DNA of 64,000 bases from NCBI RefSeq assembly GCF_036014175.1, contig NZ_CP107917.1, positions 4,712,001-4,776,000 on the forward strand, written 5' to 3'. The position numbers and the translations under genes are program-made. This DNA comes from Streptomyces sp. NBC_00443 (GTDB lineage: Bacteria; Actinomycetota; Actinomycetes; Streptomycetales; Streptomycetaceae). This document shows, piece by piece, positions 41,452-49,999 of the stretch; position 1 is the first letter of the stretch, and the number at the start of each line of letters is the position of its first letter. The notes below the pieces were generated by a model. It did not search any database, was not told the DNA's origin, and saw only the letters and a program-made list of their open reading frames with translations.

Positions 41452-42321
41452 TTACGCGTCGATCCGGTTCGCCGAACGCAGTCGCTGGAAGCTACGCGCG
41501 AGTAGCCTCGAAACGTGCATCTGGGAGACCCCGAGTTCCGCACTGATTTGCGATTGGGTGAGGTTGCTGTAGTACCGCAGAAGAAGGATTCTCTGCTCGC
41601 GTTCGGGGAGTTGGACCAGCAGGTGCCGGACCAGGTCCCGGTGCTCCACGCCGTCCAGGGCCGGGTCCTCGTAGCCGAGCCGGTCCAGCAGTCCGGGCAG
41701 CCCGTCGCCCTCCTGCGCGGCCTCCAGTGAGGTGGCGTGGTACGAGCGTCCGGCCTCGATGCAGGACAGCACCTCGTCCTCGGTGATGCGCAGCCGCTCG
41801 GCGATCTCGGCGGTGGTGGGGGTGCGCCCGAAGGCGGTGGTGAGGTCCTCGGTCGCACTGTTGACCTGGACCCACAGCTCGTGCAGCCGGCGCGGTACGT
41901 GGACCGTGCGGACGTTGTCCCGGAAGTACCGCTTGATCTCACCGACGACGGTCGGCATGGCGAACGTCGGGAACTGCACGCCCCGCTCCGGGTCGAAGCG
42001 GTCGATGGCGTTGATGAGCCCGATCGTGCCGACCTGGATCACGTCCTCCATCGGCTCGTTGCGGGAGCGGAAACGGGCGGCCGCGTAGCGCACGAGCGGG
42101 AGGTTGGCCTCGATGAGCGCCCCGCGCACGCGGTTGTGCTCCGGCGTGCCCGGCGTCAGGTCCTTGAGCTCCCCGAAGAGCACCTGTGTCAGCGCCCGGG
42201 TGTCGGCACCGCGGCTGCGGGGCGGCGGGGACGCGGGGGTGTCCTCCTGGGTCGGGGCTTGAGGCGCAGTACTGGCCGGCACGGTCAACTCCACCTCGTG
42301 ATCCATCAACTCATCCGTCAA
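41452..42321 (-). CDS. sigF: Sporulation sigma factor SigF
   Basis: A 289-residue SigB/F-family sigma factor with region 2 (NLPLVRYAAARFRSRNEPMEDVIQVGTIGLINAIDRFDPERGVQFPTFAMPTVVGEIKRYFRD), region 3 (VPRRLHELWVQVNSATEDLTTAFGRTPTTAEIAERL) and region 4 (LPEREQRILLLRYYSNLTQSQISAELGVSQMHVSRLLARSFQRLR). It matches the position of S. coelicolor sigF beside sigN, in the block leading to tadA and upp. SigF acts late in sporulation (spore wall and pigment). A Met at residue 6 is an alternative start. Confidence 0.85.
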   Translation of the reverse strand: MTDELMDHEVELTVPASTAPQAPTQEDTPASPPPRSRGADTRALTQVLFGELKDLTPGTPEHNRVRGALIEANLPLVRYAAARFRSRNEPMEDVIQVGTIGLINAIDRFDPERGVQFPTFAMPTVVGEIKRYFRDNVRTVHVPRRLHELWVQVNSATEDLTTAFGRTPTTAEIAERLRITEDEVLSCIEAGRSYHATSLEAAQEGDGLPGLLDRLGYEDPALDGVEHRDLVRHLLVQLPEREQRILLLRYYSNLTQSQISAELGVSQMHVSRLLARSFQRLRSANRIDA

Positions 42322-42410
42322 AAGCGGTCATAGCATCACAAGACAGTTCATTGTGTTCAAGTACCGCATAATCCCGTGTTGGGGATGGAACGCTGCGCAA
42401 GACACGCGAA

Positions 42411-42437
42411 AGCCCCCCGCCGTTCCGGCGGAGGGCT
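42411..42437 (-). terminator. Terminator of the Dabb gene
   Basis: AGCCCCCCGCCG (42411-42422) pairs with CGGCGGAGGGCT (42426-42437) apart from one internal mismatch, around a TTC loop. It is downstream of the leftward Dabb gene and just upstream of sigF. Confidence 0.65.
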
Positions 42438-42471
42438 GCGGGGGTTCCGGGAGGAGCCGGGGGACCGTGGC

Positions 42472-42765
42472 TCAGAATTCGTAGTCGGCGATCACCCAGG
42501 TGGCGAACTCCCGCCACAGGGCGACGCCCGCCTGGTGCTCGGGGTGCTCCGCGTAGACGCGGAGGGCGGCGGTGTCCTCGAAGGCGGAGTTGATGGCGAA
42601 GTCGTAGGCGATGGGGCGGTCGCTGAAGTTCCAGCCCAGCTCCCAGTGGCGCAGCTCGGGGATCTTGCCCTCCAGCGAGCGGAAGGCCTCGACGCCCTCC
42701 ACGACCCGCGGGTCGTCGCGCTCGACGCCCTCGTTGAGCTTGAAGAGGACCAGGTGGCGGATCAT
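42472..42765 (-). CDS. Dabb (stress-responsive A/B barrel) family protein
   Basis: A 97-residue single-domain protein beginning MIRHLVLFKLNEGVERDDP and ending WREFATWVIADYEF, with ELRHWELGWNFSDRPIAYDFAINSAFEDTAALRVYAEHPEHQAGV between. This is the ferredoxin-like Dabb fold, which forms dimeric alpha/beta barrels. Some relatives are small cyclases or stress proteins, others have no known activity. A terminator follows. It is conserved in position beside sigF. Confidence 0.88.
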   Translation of the reverse strand: MIRHLVLFKLNEGVERDDPRVVEGVEAFRSLEGKIPELRHWELGWNFSDRPIAYDFAINSAFEDTAALRVYAEHPEHQAGVALWREFATWVIADYEF

Positions 42766-42786
42766 GAGTTCTCCCTGCGGCAGGAC

Positions 42787-42966
42787 CTAGCTGTCGCCAC
42801 CGTTGGCGATCCACGTCATGAAGTCGCCGATGGCCTGGGCGGCGTCCGATATGCCCTCGAACCCTATCTGCACGTAGTCGGCGGCCTTCTCCGGGTCGGT
42901 GATGATCACGTAGAGCGCGAAGACCACGACCACATAGACGGCGACCTTCTTCGAATTCACCGCCAT
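42787..42966 (-). CDS. 59-residue membrane protein next to the Dabb gene
   Basis: Starts MAVNSKKVAVYVVVVFALYVIITDPEKAADYVQIGFEGISDAAQAIGDFM and ends WIANGGDS. One N-terminal membrane helix (about residues 7-23) is followed by an amphipathic helix, so most of the protein probably lies outside, against the membrane. The gene has AGGGGAGG upstream of ATG 42966. The start-proximal location near sigF and the tRNA-Ser suggests a conserved Streptomyces small protein. Its function is unknown. Confidence 0.7.
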   Translation of the reverse strand: MAVNSKKVAVYVVVVFALYVIITDPEKAADYVQIGFEGISDAAQAIGDFMTWIANGGDS

Positions 42967-43092
42967 CGCGGCCTCCCCTGTGGCTGCTGTTCTGACTGTG
43001 TCTGCTGCGCCGAACGAGTCGAAAGAGCCGAAAGGGCCCCGTGTTACCGGCGGTGAGTGTAACCTTCGCGCCTCTCGGGAGATCAACAGCAC

Positions 43093-43122
43093 GAAGGGCC
43101 CCGTCTGACGACGGGGCCCTTC
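43093..43122 (-). terminator. Terminator after tRNA-Ser(CGA)
   Basis: GAAGGGCCCCGTC (43093-43105), loop TGAC, GACGGGGCCCTTC (43110-43122): a perfect 13-bp stem beginning 5 bases beyond the 3' end of the leftward tRNA. Confidence 0.75.
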
Positions 43123-43127
43123 TTCAG

Positions 43128-43212
43128 CGGTAGCGGAGGGATTTGAACCCTCGGTGACTTGCGCCACACTCGCTTTCGAGGCGAGCTCCTTCGGCCGCTC
43201 GGACACGCTACC
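43128..43212 (-). tRNA. tRNA-Ser(CGA)
   Basis: On the minus strand the acceptor GGTAGCG (43212-43206) pairs with CGCTACC (43135-43129), discriminator G at 43128. The anticodon arm is CTCGC-CTCGAAA-GCGAG, giving CGA. A long variable arm and T-arm GAGGG-TTCAAAT-CCCTC make a class II tRNA of 85 nt. CCA is not encoded. Confidence 0.95.
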
Positions 43213-43271
43213 GAGGGAGACCTTACAGCAAGGCCCGCCCTGCCCCGAAATCGGTATTCGCCGAGCTCGGG

Positions 43272-43808
43272 TCACCGATCCCGGAAGAAGTCGGTGAGCA
43301 GCCGGGCGCACTCCTCGGCGAGTACGCCCTCGATCACCTCGGGCCGGTGATTGAGCCGCCGGTCGCGCACGACGTCCCACAGGGAGCCCGCCGCGCCGGC
43401 CTTCTCGTCCCGGGCGCCGTAGACGACCCGGTCCACCCGGGACTGCACGATCGCGCCCGCGCACATCGTGCAGGGCTCCAGCGTGACGACGAGCGTGCAG
43501 CCGGACAGCCGCCACTCGCCCGCCCGTCGCCCACCACCACCCTTGCCGGAGGCGCTCCGCGCCGCCCCTGCCAATTGCGCGGCGGCCCTGCGGATCGCCA
43601 GGACCTCGGCGTGCGCGGTCGGATCGCCGGTCGCCTCGCGCTCGTTGTGGCCGACGCCGAGCACGGTCGTGCCGTCGGCGGACAGCACGACGGCGCCGAC
43701 GGGGACGTCACCGCCCCGGACGGCCAGTTCGGCCTCGTCCAGGGCGAGCCGCATCGCGGCCCGCCAGCGGTCGCGTACGGGGTCGGGCACTTCCGATTCC
43801 TCGGGCAC
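43272..43808 (-). CDS. tadA: tRNA-specific adenosine deaminase TadA
   Basis: A 178-residue zinc-dependent deaminase that converts A34 of tRNA-Arg(ACG) to inosine. Catalytic motifs: HAE in PTAHAEVLAIRRAA, and PCTMC in VVTLEPCTMCAGAIVQSR. RVDRVVYGARDEKAGAAGSLWDVV is the usual downstream block. A Gly/Arg-rich insert (SASGKGGGGRRAGE) between the HAE and PCTMC motifs is longer than in enteric TadA. The upstream gene encodes its associated protein. The substrate tRNA is encoded at 15797-15869. Confidence 0.92.
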   Translation of the reverse strand: MPEESEVPDPVRDRWRAAMRLALDEAELAVRGGDVPVGAVVLSADGTTVLGVGHNEREATGDPTAHAEVLAIRRAAAQLAGAARSASGKGGGGRRAGEWRLSGCTLVVTLEPCTMCAGAIVQSRVDRVVYGARDEKAGAAGSLWDVVRDRRLNHRPEVIEGVLAEECARLLTDFFRDR

Positions 43809-43846
43809 CTCGGTCCCCTCGGGTACCGACCCCGGGTCGAACGAGG

Positions 43847-44377
43847 TCAGCGGACGGTCTCCAGCACCTCCGAGGCGCCCAGCGCCTCGGCGATGGCGCC
43901 CAGCGCGTCCTCGGCGTCCAGGGCCTTCAGTTCCTTCTCGCCGACGCCGAGGTCGTCGAGGATCTCGCTGTCGCCGACGGGGCTGTGCGGGACGGCGTCC
44001 GCGCCGCCGCCCTCCTCGTCGTCATCGGAGTCGCCGTCGGGCTCCTCCGTGCCGTCGAGGTCCAGGGAGTCCAGGTCGGCGCTGTCGTCGCCGGGCTCCC
44101 TGCCGAGCAGTTCGTCGGTGAGCAGGATCTCGCCGTAGCTGCTGCGGGCAGCGGCGGCGGCGTCCGAGACGTAGATACGAGGGTCGTCCTCGCCGTCGAT
44201 CCGGACGACGCCGAACCAGGCGTCCTCCTGCTCGATGAGCACCAGCACCGTGTCGTCCTCGGGCGAGGCTTCACGGGCCAGTTCGGCCAGATCCGACAGG
44301 CTCTCCACATCGTCGAGCTCTCTGTCGCTCGCTTCCCACCCGTCTTCGGTGCGCGCGAGCAGTGCGGCGAAGTACAC
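43847..44377 (-). CDS. tRNA adenosine deaminase-associated protein
   Basis: A 176-residue acidic protein always found beside tadA in actinomycetes. The conserved N-terminal part (VYFAALLARTEDGWEASDRELDDVESLSDLAELAREAS, VLVLIEQEDAWFGVVRIDGEDDPRIYVSDAAAA) is followed by a strongly acidic linker (about 120-150) and a C-terminal conserved block (EILDDLGVGEKELKALDAEDALGAIAEALG). It has no catalytic motif; the association with TadA is by context. GTG 44377 is chosen because GGGAGA lies upstream and the conserved region starts there. Confidence 0.82.
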   Translation of the reverse strand: MYFAALLARTEDGWEASDRELDDVESLSDLAELAREASPEDDTVLVLIEQEDAWFGVVRIDGEDDPRIYVSDAAAAARSSYGEILLTDELLGREPGDDSADLDSLDLDGTEEPDGDSDDDEEGGGADAVPHSPVGDSEILDDLGVGEKELKALDAEDALGAIAEALGASEVLETVR

Positions 44378-44692
44378 CGTGACTCTCCCACTGGTCGTAG
44401 GCGTGCCGGTTGGGGGTCCCCCCGGCGGAGGTTGGGGGCGGGGAGAGCTGTGCTCCGAGCCCACCCACTCGGAATCGTGGCAGAAACAAGGCGTTCAGGG
44501 GACGTCTTCGGCTCCCTGTGTCCGGCAGTTTTGATCGCGTCGTCCCGAGGGTGTCCGCGAGCACCTCCGTGAAGGACTCACCAGCACACTCGTTGCCGCC
44601 ACGTGCGGATCGTACGCGGCTTTTCCAGGTGTCCAAGCACGCCCAGCGCCTCAACGCCCCCGAAGGGCGCGGATCTTCCCCGCTACCTCGCC
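44378..44692. other. Intergenic region with no supported gene
   Basis: About 315 bases between the leftward deaminase-associated gene and the leftward small gene ending at 44693. It should hold the promoter of the first. A GGGGTCCCCCCGG dyad lies at about 44415-44425. I see no coding sequence, RNA or strong terminator. Confidence 0.35.
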
Positions 44693-44878
44693 CTACCAGC
44701 GGAACGTTCGCATGCGCATGGCGTGGCGCAGCCGGGACGCCTTGGCGCGGCGTGGCTGGACGCGGTCCCGCAGCGCGCGGGCCTCGGCGAGCTCCCACAG
44801 GAACTGTGCCCGGCGGCGACGGCGCGCGGAGTCGGCCTCCGCCTGCGCGGTGTCCGCCGGGGACTCACGGTCAGGCAT
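44693..44878 (-). CDS. Small basic protein of unknown function
   Basis: A 61-residue protein from ATG 44878: MPDRESPADTAQAEADSARRRRRAQFLWELAEARALRDRVQPRRAKASRLRHAMRMRTFRW. It is highly charged, mostly helical and arginine-rich, with no signal or membrane segment. Its codon use matches neighbours. Its place between the deaminase pair and upp agrees with a conserved small gene seen in Streptomyces. It could bind RNA or DNA, but that is only an inference from composition. Confidence 0.6.
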   Translation of the reverse strand: MPDRESPADTAQAEADSARRRRRAQFLWELAEARALRDRVQPRRAKASRLRHAMRMRTFRW

Positions 44879-45016
44879 AGGCACACCACCCCCGGTACGT
44901 CTCTCCCACTTTCCCTCCGATGGGCGGTTTGATGCCAGCACAAGGGTTAAGTGACGGCCCTGGGGTTGCTGCGTGTGAGGACGCCTGGCATACCGGGCCC
45001 GGTTACTGTTGTGGAC

Positions 45017-45652
45017 ATGCGTCTACACGTCGTCGACCACCCCCTGGTCGCCCACAAGCTCACCGCGCTGCGCGACCAGCGCACCGACTCCGCGACCTTC
45101 CGCCGGCTCGCCGACGAACTGGTCACCCTGCTCGCCTACGAGGCCACGCGGGACGTGCGCACCGAAGCGGTCGACATCACGACCCCGGTCACCGGCACCA
45201 CCGGCGTCAAGCTCTCCTACCCGCGCCCCCTCGTGGTGCCGATCCTGCGCGCCGGCCTCGGCATGCTGGACGGCATGGTCCGGCTGCTGCCGACCGCCGA
45301 GGTGGGCTTCCTGGGCATGATCCGCAACGAGGAGACGCTCCAGGCCTCCACGTACGCCACGCGCATGCCGGAGGACCTCTCGGGCCGTCAGGTCTACGTC
45401 CTGGACCCGATGCTCGCCACCGGCGGCACGCTGGTCGCGGCGATCCAGGAGCTCATCAAGCGCGGCGCCGACGACGTGACGGCCGTGGTGCTGCTGGCCG
45501 CCCCCGAGGGCGTCGAGCTCATGGAACGCGAACTGGCGGGCACGCCGGTGACGGTCGTGACGGCCGCCGTCGACGACCACCTCAACGAACACGGGTACAT
45601 CGTCCCGGGGCTGGGAGACGCGGGGGACCGCCTGTACGGCGCCGCCGAATAG
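45017..45652 (+). CDS. upp: Uracil phosphoribosyltransferase
   Basis: A 211-residue enzyme that makes UMP from uracil and PRPP. It starts MRLHVVDHPLVAHKLTALRDQRTDSATFRRLADELVTLLAYEATRD; VPILRAGLGMLDGM and the PRPP-binding loop VYVLDPMLATGGTL are unmistakable, as is the uracil-binding end GYIVPGLGDAGDRLYG. ATG 45017 has no clear ribosome binding site. A TACTGT hexamer lies only about 10 bases upstream, so the mRNA may be leaderless. It links pyrimidine salvage to the rutAB catabolic pair at 22 kb. Confidence 0.95.
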   Translation: MRLHVVDHPLVAHKLTALRDQRTDSATFRRLADELVTLLAYEATRDVRTEAVDITTPVTGTTGVKLSYPRPLVVPILRAGLGMLDGMVRLLPTAEVGFLGMIRNEETLQASTYATRMPEDLSGRQVYVLDPMLATGGTLVAAIQELIKRGADDVTAVVLLAAPEGVELMERELAGTPVTVVTAAVDDHLNEHGYIVPGLGDAGDRLYGAAE

Positions 45653-45710
45653 GCCCTGTCAGGGGGCCGAACAGGTTCTACGAGGCTGAGGGGCCAGGGG
45701 CCCTACTGCC

Positions 45711-46346
45711 TCAGCAGCTCTTCTTGCCGGTGGGCGTCGGCTCGGGGTTGGCCAGTGCGGTCAGCGCCTTGTCGGCGTCCGCCTTCTTCGTGAGCTCCTT
45801 GAAGCGGTTGCCGATGATCAGGTCGACGGCCGGGCCCTTGCGCGCGGGGTCGGTGCGGCGCTCGGCGGCGCCTAGCTGGGTGCCGAGGACGGGCAGCGCG
45901 GTGTCCAGGGCCGAGGACGGGCCGAGCAGTAGCCCGGTGCCCTTGACCTTCTTGTCGAACTCCTTGGCCGCGTTGCCCACATCGCCGATCTTGAAGCCGC
46001 GCTTCTTCAGCTCGTCCGCGGTCTGCTTGGCGAGGCCGCTGCGGGTCGTGGCGTTGAAGACGTTGACGGTGATCTTGCCCGGCTCGGGCAGCGGCGCTGT
46101 GGCGGAAGCCGAGGGCGTCGCGCGGGACCCGCAGTCGGCCTTCGGACCGGCCGCAGAGGCTTTTCCGCCGTCGGTGAAGACATCGATGAGCTGCAGCGTG
46201 CCCCAGCCGATCATGCCCAGCACGGCGGCCGAGGCGACGGTGAGGACGACGAGCCTGCCGCGCCGCCGAGGACGGCGCATTCGCGGGTACTTGTCCCCCT
46301 TGATCCGGTACTGGCCGCCCATGCCCGGGGGAGTCAGCATGCTCAT
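45711..46346 (-). CDS. LytR_C-domain membrane protein
   Basis: A 211-residue protein: short basic cytoplasmic N terminus (MSMLTPPGMGGQYRIKGDKYPRMRRPRRRGR), one membrane helix (about 33-53, LVVLTVASAAVLGMIGWGTLQL), a linker, and an extracellular LytR_C domain (about 90-190, GKITVNVFNATTRSGLAKQTADELKKRGFKIGDVGNA ... LGTQLGAAERRTDP). LytR_C often accompanies LytR-CpsA-Psr wall-polymer ligases; here it stands alone. Convergent with upp. Confidence 0.88.
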   Translation of the reverse strand: MSMLTPPGMGGQYRIKGDKYPRMRRPRRRGRLVVLTVASAAVLGMIGWGTLQLIDVFTDGGKASAAGPKADCGSRATPSASATAPLPEPGKITVNVFNATTRSGLAKQTADELKKRGFKIGDVGNAAKEFDKKVKGTGLLLGPSSALDTALPVLGTQLGAAERRTDPARKGPAVDLIIGNRFKELTKKADADKALTALANPEPTPTGKKSC

Positions 46347-46459
46347 GGGCGCAGCGTAGTGCGCCCGAGCGGCAATGCCTACTAGATGATCATTCGATCC
46401 TGCCCGGTCCAACCCGAAAGGGCCAACAAGTCCCGCCCGATGGGCGCGCCGACCCGGGT

Positions 46460-46756
46460 TCAGTCCAGTTCGAGGACGCGCGCGTGCAGCACCTGGCGCT
46501 GCTGCAGCGCCGCGCGCACCGCGCGGTGCAGGCCGTCCTCCAGATACAGGTCGCCCTGCCACTTCACGACGTGCGCGAAGAGGTCGCCGTAGAACGTGGA
46601 GTCCTCGGCGAGCAGGGTTTCCAGATCGAGCTGACCCTTGGTCGTCACGAGCTGATCGAGGCGGACCGGGCGCGGCGCGACGTCCGCCCACTGCCGGGTG
46701 CTTTCCCGGCCGTGGTCGGGGTACGGCCGGCCGTTTCCGATGCGCTTGAAGATCAC
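46460..46756 (-). CDS. Conserved ParB-like small protein (sometimes named VapB-family)
   Basis: A 98-residue protein, MIFKRIGNGRPYPDHGRESTRQWADVAPRPVRLDQLVTTKGQLDLETLLAEDSTFYGDLFAHVVKWQGDLYLEDGLHRAVRAALQQRQVLHARVLELD. The GDLYLEDGLHRAVRAALQQR segment recalls the ParB/sulfiredoxin-like GxHR nucleotide-binding motif (GLHR). Database pipelines often label this protein a VapB antitoxin, but no PIN-domain toxin adjoins. It is highly conserved in Streptomyces. I would leave its function open. Confidence 0.7.
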   Translation of the reverse strand: MIFKRIGNGRPYPDHGRESTRQWADVAPRPVRLDQLVTTKGQLDLETLLAEDSTFYGDLFAHVVKWQGDLYLEDGLHRAVRAALQQRQVLHARVLELD

Positions 46757-46949
46757 ACGGAAAGCCTACCGGTCAAGACCTTCCGGGCGCAGCCATGGCG
46801 ACGCAGTGCGACGCTGGAAAAACCGGGGCAAACGGAATGAAACGGCAAAGATCGAGACGGCGACGGCCAGATCGACGGGGAGACGGGGTCGTGCGAGGGG
46901 TTGCTCCGAACGGGGAGTACGTCGGAATTTCAGTGGGCGGAGGTCTGGC

Positions 46950-48605
46950 ATGAGCGAGCGAGAGAGCAGGGCCAAGGGCGGTTCGGGGACCGTGTCGTCG
47001 GCCGGGGCTCCCGAGGTGCGGGGCACTGCCGCCGCGCTGCCGCAGGAGGCCCTGGAGATCGCCGCCGGGTATGCCTTCGGCGGCCCCGCCCTCGATCTGG
47101 GCGCCCTGCTCTGGGACGGCCGGTGCCTGCCCGACGCGCAGGTCCGGGTGCCCTTGCCCATGCTGAACCGGCACGGCCTGGTCGCGGGCGCCACCGGCAC
47201 CGGCAAGACCAAGACGCTCCAGCTGATCGCCGAGCAGCTGTCGGCGCAGGGTGTGCCGGTGTTCCTGGCGGACATCAAGGGCGACCTGTCCGGGGTCGCG
47301 GCGCCGGGGCAGCCGAACGACAAGGTGCGCTCGCGTGCCGCCGAGGTCCACCAGGACTGGACGGCGACCGGTTTCCCCGCCGAGTTCTACGCCCTCGGGG
47401 GCATCGGCCACGGCATCCCCGTACGGGCCACGGTCACCAGCTTCGGCCCGGTCCTGCTGTCCAAGGTCCTCCAGCTCAACCAGACCCAGGAGCAGTCCCT
47501 CGGCCTGATCTTCCACTACGCCGACACCAAGGGTCTGGAACTGGTCGACCTCAAGGACCTCAGGGCGGTCGTCGCCTTCCTCACCTCCGAGGAGGGCAAG
47601 GGCGAGCTCAGGAACATCGGCGGGCTCTCGACCGCCACCGCCGGGGTGATCCTGCGGTCCCTGACCGCCTTCGAGGCGCAGGGCATGGCGGACTTCTTCG
47701 GGGAGCCGGAGTTCGACACGAGCGAGTTCCTGCGGACGGCACCGGAGGGGCGGGGCGTCGTGTCGGTCCTCGAACTGGCCGCCGTGCAGGACAGACCGCA
47801 GCTGTTCTCGACCTTCCTGATGTGGCTGCTCGCGGACCTCTTCCATGACCTGCCGGAGGTCGGGGACGCCGACAAGCCGAAGCTCGTGTTCTTCTTCGAC
47901 GAGGCGCATCTGCTGTTCGACGACGCGTCCAAGGCCTTCCTGGACTCGATCACGCAGACCGTGCGGCTGATTCGCTCGAAAGGGGTCGGCGTCTTCTTCG
48001 TGACGCAGACGCCGAAGGACGTCCCCGCCGAAGTGCTCGGCCAGCTCGGCAACCGCATCCAGCACGCACTGCGCGCCTTCACGCCCGACGATCAGAAGGC
48101 GCTCAAGGCCACGGTGAAGACCTTCCCCAACTCGGCGTACGACCTGGAGGAGCTCCTCACCGGCCTCGGCACCGGCGAGGCCGTGGTGACGGTGCTCAGC
48201 GAGAGGGGCGCCCCGACACCGGTCGCCGCGACCCGGCTGCGGGCCCCCGAGTCGCTGATGGGGCCGGTCGAGGCCGGCGAGCTGGAGCGGGCGGTGACGG
48301 CGTCCGCGCTGTACGGGCGGTATGCACAGGCTGTGGACAGGGAGTCGGCGTACGAGCGGCTCCAGCCGTCCCGGGGCGGCAAGGGGCCGGACGAGATGCG
48401 CGAGGCGCGCGGCGGGAAGGGGCCCGACGAGATCCGCGAGGCGACGGGGGCGGCGGACCAGCGGGCTCGGCAGAAGGAGCAGCCCTCCGTCGTCGAGCAG
48501 GTCGTGGGCAGCGGCATGTTCAAGTCCCTGGCTCGGTCGGTCGGTACGCAGATCGGGCGGGAGATCACCCGGTCGCTGTTCGGCACGGCGCGGCGGAGGC
48601 GGTGA
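46950..48605 (+). CDS. HerA-like ATPase (DUF853 family)
   Basis: A 551-residue P-loop ATPase of the HerA/FtsK group. Walker A: GATGTGKTKT; Walker B: KLVFFFDEAHLLF; sensor: VGVFFVTQTPKDVPAEVLGQLGNRIQHALRAFTPDDQKALKATV. No membrane helices are present, so it is soluble, probably hexameric and DNA-translocating. A 12-residue block (RGGKGPDE-M/I-REA) is duplicated at about 475-498 (48372-48443). ATG 46950 follows GCGGAGG. The partner nuclease NurA is not nearby, so the typical HerA-NurA role is not shown. Confidence 0.9.
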   Translation: MSERESRAKGGSGTVSSAGAPEVRGTAAALPQEALEIAAGYAFGGPALDLGALLWDGRCLPDAQVRVPLPMLNRHGLVAGATGTGKTKTLQLIAEQLSAQGVPVFLADIKGDLSGVAAPGQPNDKVRSRAAEVHQDWTATGFPAEFYALGGIGHGIPVRATVTSFGPVLLSKVLQLNQTQEQSLGLIFHYADTKGLELVDLKDLRAVVAFLTSEEGKGELRNIGGLSTATAGVILRSLTAFEAQGMADFFGEPEFDTSEFLRTAPEGRGVVSVLELAAVQDRPQLFSTFLMWLLADLFHDLPEVGDADKPKLVFFFDEAHLLFDDASKAFLDSITQTVRLIRSKGVGVFFVTQTPKDVPAEVLGQLGNRIQHALRAFTPDDQKALKATVKTFPNSAYDLEELLTGLGTGEAVVTVLSERGAPTPVAATRLRAPESLMGPVEAGELERAVTASALYGRYAQAVDRESAYERLQPSRGGKGPDEMREARGGKGPDEIREATGAADQRARQKEQPSVVEQVVGSGMFKSLARSVGTQIGREITRSLFGTARRRR

Positions 48606-48635
48606 CCTGGAGAAAGCCCGCCTCCGCCGCCCGCG

Positions 48636-48761
48636 TCAGCCGCGCTCCCGGACCTTCGGGGGAACCTGCGGCTTGGCCTTCTTCACCTGCGGTGCCGGCG
48701 TGTTGCGTACGGCCTCGGCGCGCAGCAGGGCGCGCAGGACCGCGTAGTGATCGGTGGGCAT
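48636..48761 (-). CDS. 41-residue small protein
   Basis: MPTDHYAVLRALLRAEAVRNTPAPQVKKAKPQVPPKVRERG, with AGGAGCACAGTC upstream of ATG 48761. It has an N-terminal amphipathic helix (HYAVLRALLRAEAVR) and a basic Pro/Lys-rich tail with PQVKKAKPQVPPKV. It lacks a membrane segment. Conservation cannot be judged here. It may be cotranscribed with the secreted-protein gene upstream. Confidence 0.5.
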   Translation of the reverse strand: MPTDHYAVLRALLRAEAVRNTPAPQVKKAKPQVPPKVRERG

Positions 48762-48808
48762 GACTGTGCTCCTTGTGTCGTACTGACGGACCTCGTGGCT
48801 GGGGTCTG

Positions 48809-49141
48809 TCAGCAGCGCAGGACCACGGTGCGCAGGATGTGCGGGACGTACGGCTGCCCGGGCGGCGCGCAGGACCGAGGGGCCGGTGCGGCGCCGGGCG
48901 CCGGCCTCGGGGGCGGGGCCGGACGCGTCCGTACGGCGTTGCGCCGGTCGGCCCGGGCCGGTGGCCGCAGGGCCGTGTCGAGGACGTCGTGCTCGGCGAC
49001 CTCGCCGGAGACGCCGGCCACGACGGGCAGGGCGTGCGCCTGGGCGTGCGCGCCCGGCACCAGCAACGCGAGCAGCAGCACGAGGACCCGCAGCCAGGCG
49101 CGGCTGCGCGAGAGGCGTCGTGCGGTACTCGCGGTACTCAC
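48809..49141 (-). CDS. Small secreted/membrane-anchored protein
   Basis: A 110-residue protein with a signal sequence (RRLSRSRAWLRVLVLLLALLVPGAHAQAHA) whose AxA site would release a mature part of about 75 residues. The mature part (ALPVVAGVSGEVAEHDVLDTALRPPARADRRNAVRTRPAPPP ... RSCAPPGQPYVPHILRTVVLRC) is Pro/Arg-rich and ends with two spaced cysteines. It has no recognised domain. It could act at the membrane surface; the role is unknown. Confidence 0.6.
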   Translation of the reverse strand: MSTASTARRLSRSRAWLRVLVLLLALLVPGAHAQAHALPVVAGVSGEVAEHDVLDTALRPPARADRRNAVRTRPAPPPRPAPGAAPAPRSCAPPGQPYVPHILRTVVLRC

Positions 49142-49227
49142 GGAAGGTCATCTCCCCGCGGGCCGTACGGCGTTCATCCCGTTCGGCGTGAGATACGCCC
49201 GTACGGCGTACTGGTCCGCTGCGCGTA

Positions 49228-49899
49228 TCACAGCTCGTGCGGGACCTGGCGCGCCCGCTGCCGCATCCGGAGTCCGATGACGATCTCGACGACACCGACC
49301 GCCACCAGCCAGCACCCGCCGAGCAGCATCAGTACGGTGACCGACTCGATCGGGGAGTCGATCAGCACGATTCCGCCGACGACGGTGACGACACCGAGGA
49401 AGATCTGCCAGCCACGGGCCGGCATGGACTTGTCGGAGGCGGCGGCCAGGGTCTGGGTGACGCCGCGGAAGAGCCAGCCGATGCCGATCCACAGGGCGAG
49501 CAGCAGGATCGACTGCATCGGGCGGCGGAAGCAGAACAGGCCGAGGAGGACCGACACGGTGCCGCTGACGAAGGCCAGCACCCGCAGCGAGGTCGTCCGG
49601 TGCGTGCCGAACGCGGCGACCAGCTGGAAGACGCCGCTGATCAGGAGATAGAGCCCGAAGAGGACCCCGGAGACGAAGAGCGGGGCGCCCGGCCAGACCA
49701 GGACCAGGATGCCCAGCACCAGCGAGCAGAGCCCGGTGCCCAGGACGACCTGCCAGGCGGCCCGGGACAGGACGTGCAGCGGCCCCTCGAAGGCGGGCTC
49801 GGCCTCCCGTCCCGCACCCGCCCCGGGCGGATGTCCCGCATGAACCCGCCGGTCGTCATAGTCGCGGCCCCCGAGGCGGCCACCCGGTGACTCGGTCAT
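49228..49899 (-). CDS. HdeD-family membrane protein
   Basis: A 223-residue protein with six hydrophobic helices in the HdeD pattern (WQVVLGTGLCSLVLGILVLVWPGAPLFVSGVLFGLYLLISGVFQLVAAF, LGLFCFRRPMQSILLLALWIGIGWLFRGVTQ). An Ala/Gly/Arg-rich cytoplasmic N terminus of about 35 residues precedes them. HdeD is linked with acid stress in enterics, but the actinobacterial homologues have no proven role. ATG 49899 is preferred over the in-frame upstream start. Confidence 0.85.
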   Translation of the reverse strand: MTESPGGRLGGRDYDDRRVHAGHPPGAGAGREAEPAFEGPLHVLSRAAWQVVLGTGLCSLVLGILVLVWPGAPLFVSGVLFGLYLLISGVFQLVAAFGTHRTTSLRVLAFVSGTVSVLLGLFCFRRPMQSILLLALWIGIGWLFRGVTQTLAAASDKSMPARGWQIFLGVVTVVGGIVLIDSPIESVTVLMLLGGCWLVAVGVVEIVIGLRMRQRARQVPHEL

Positions 49900-49999
49900 G
49901 CTCCATGCTGGGAACGTCCCCGTTCCGCCCGCCATCCGGGGCGGTCCAGTCGACTGACGGCCGGCCGCTCGCCGTGGCCGGGGGCTGCTGCCGCGGTGC

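Noticed and set aside
46460..46756. Toxin-antitoxin module suggested by VapB-like naming
   Set aside because: No PIN-domain or other toxin gene lies on either side, and the GLHR segment looks ParB-like, so I do not call a toxin-antitoxin pair.
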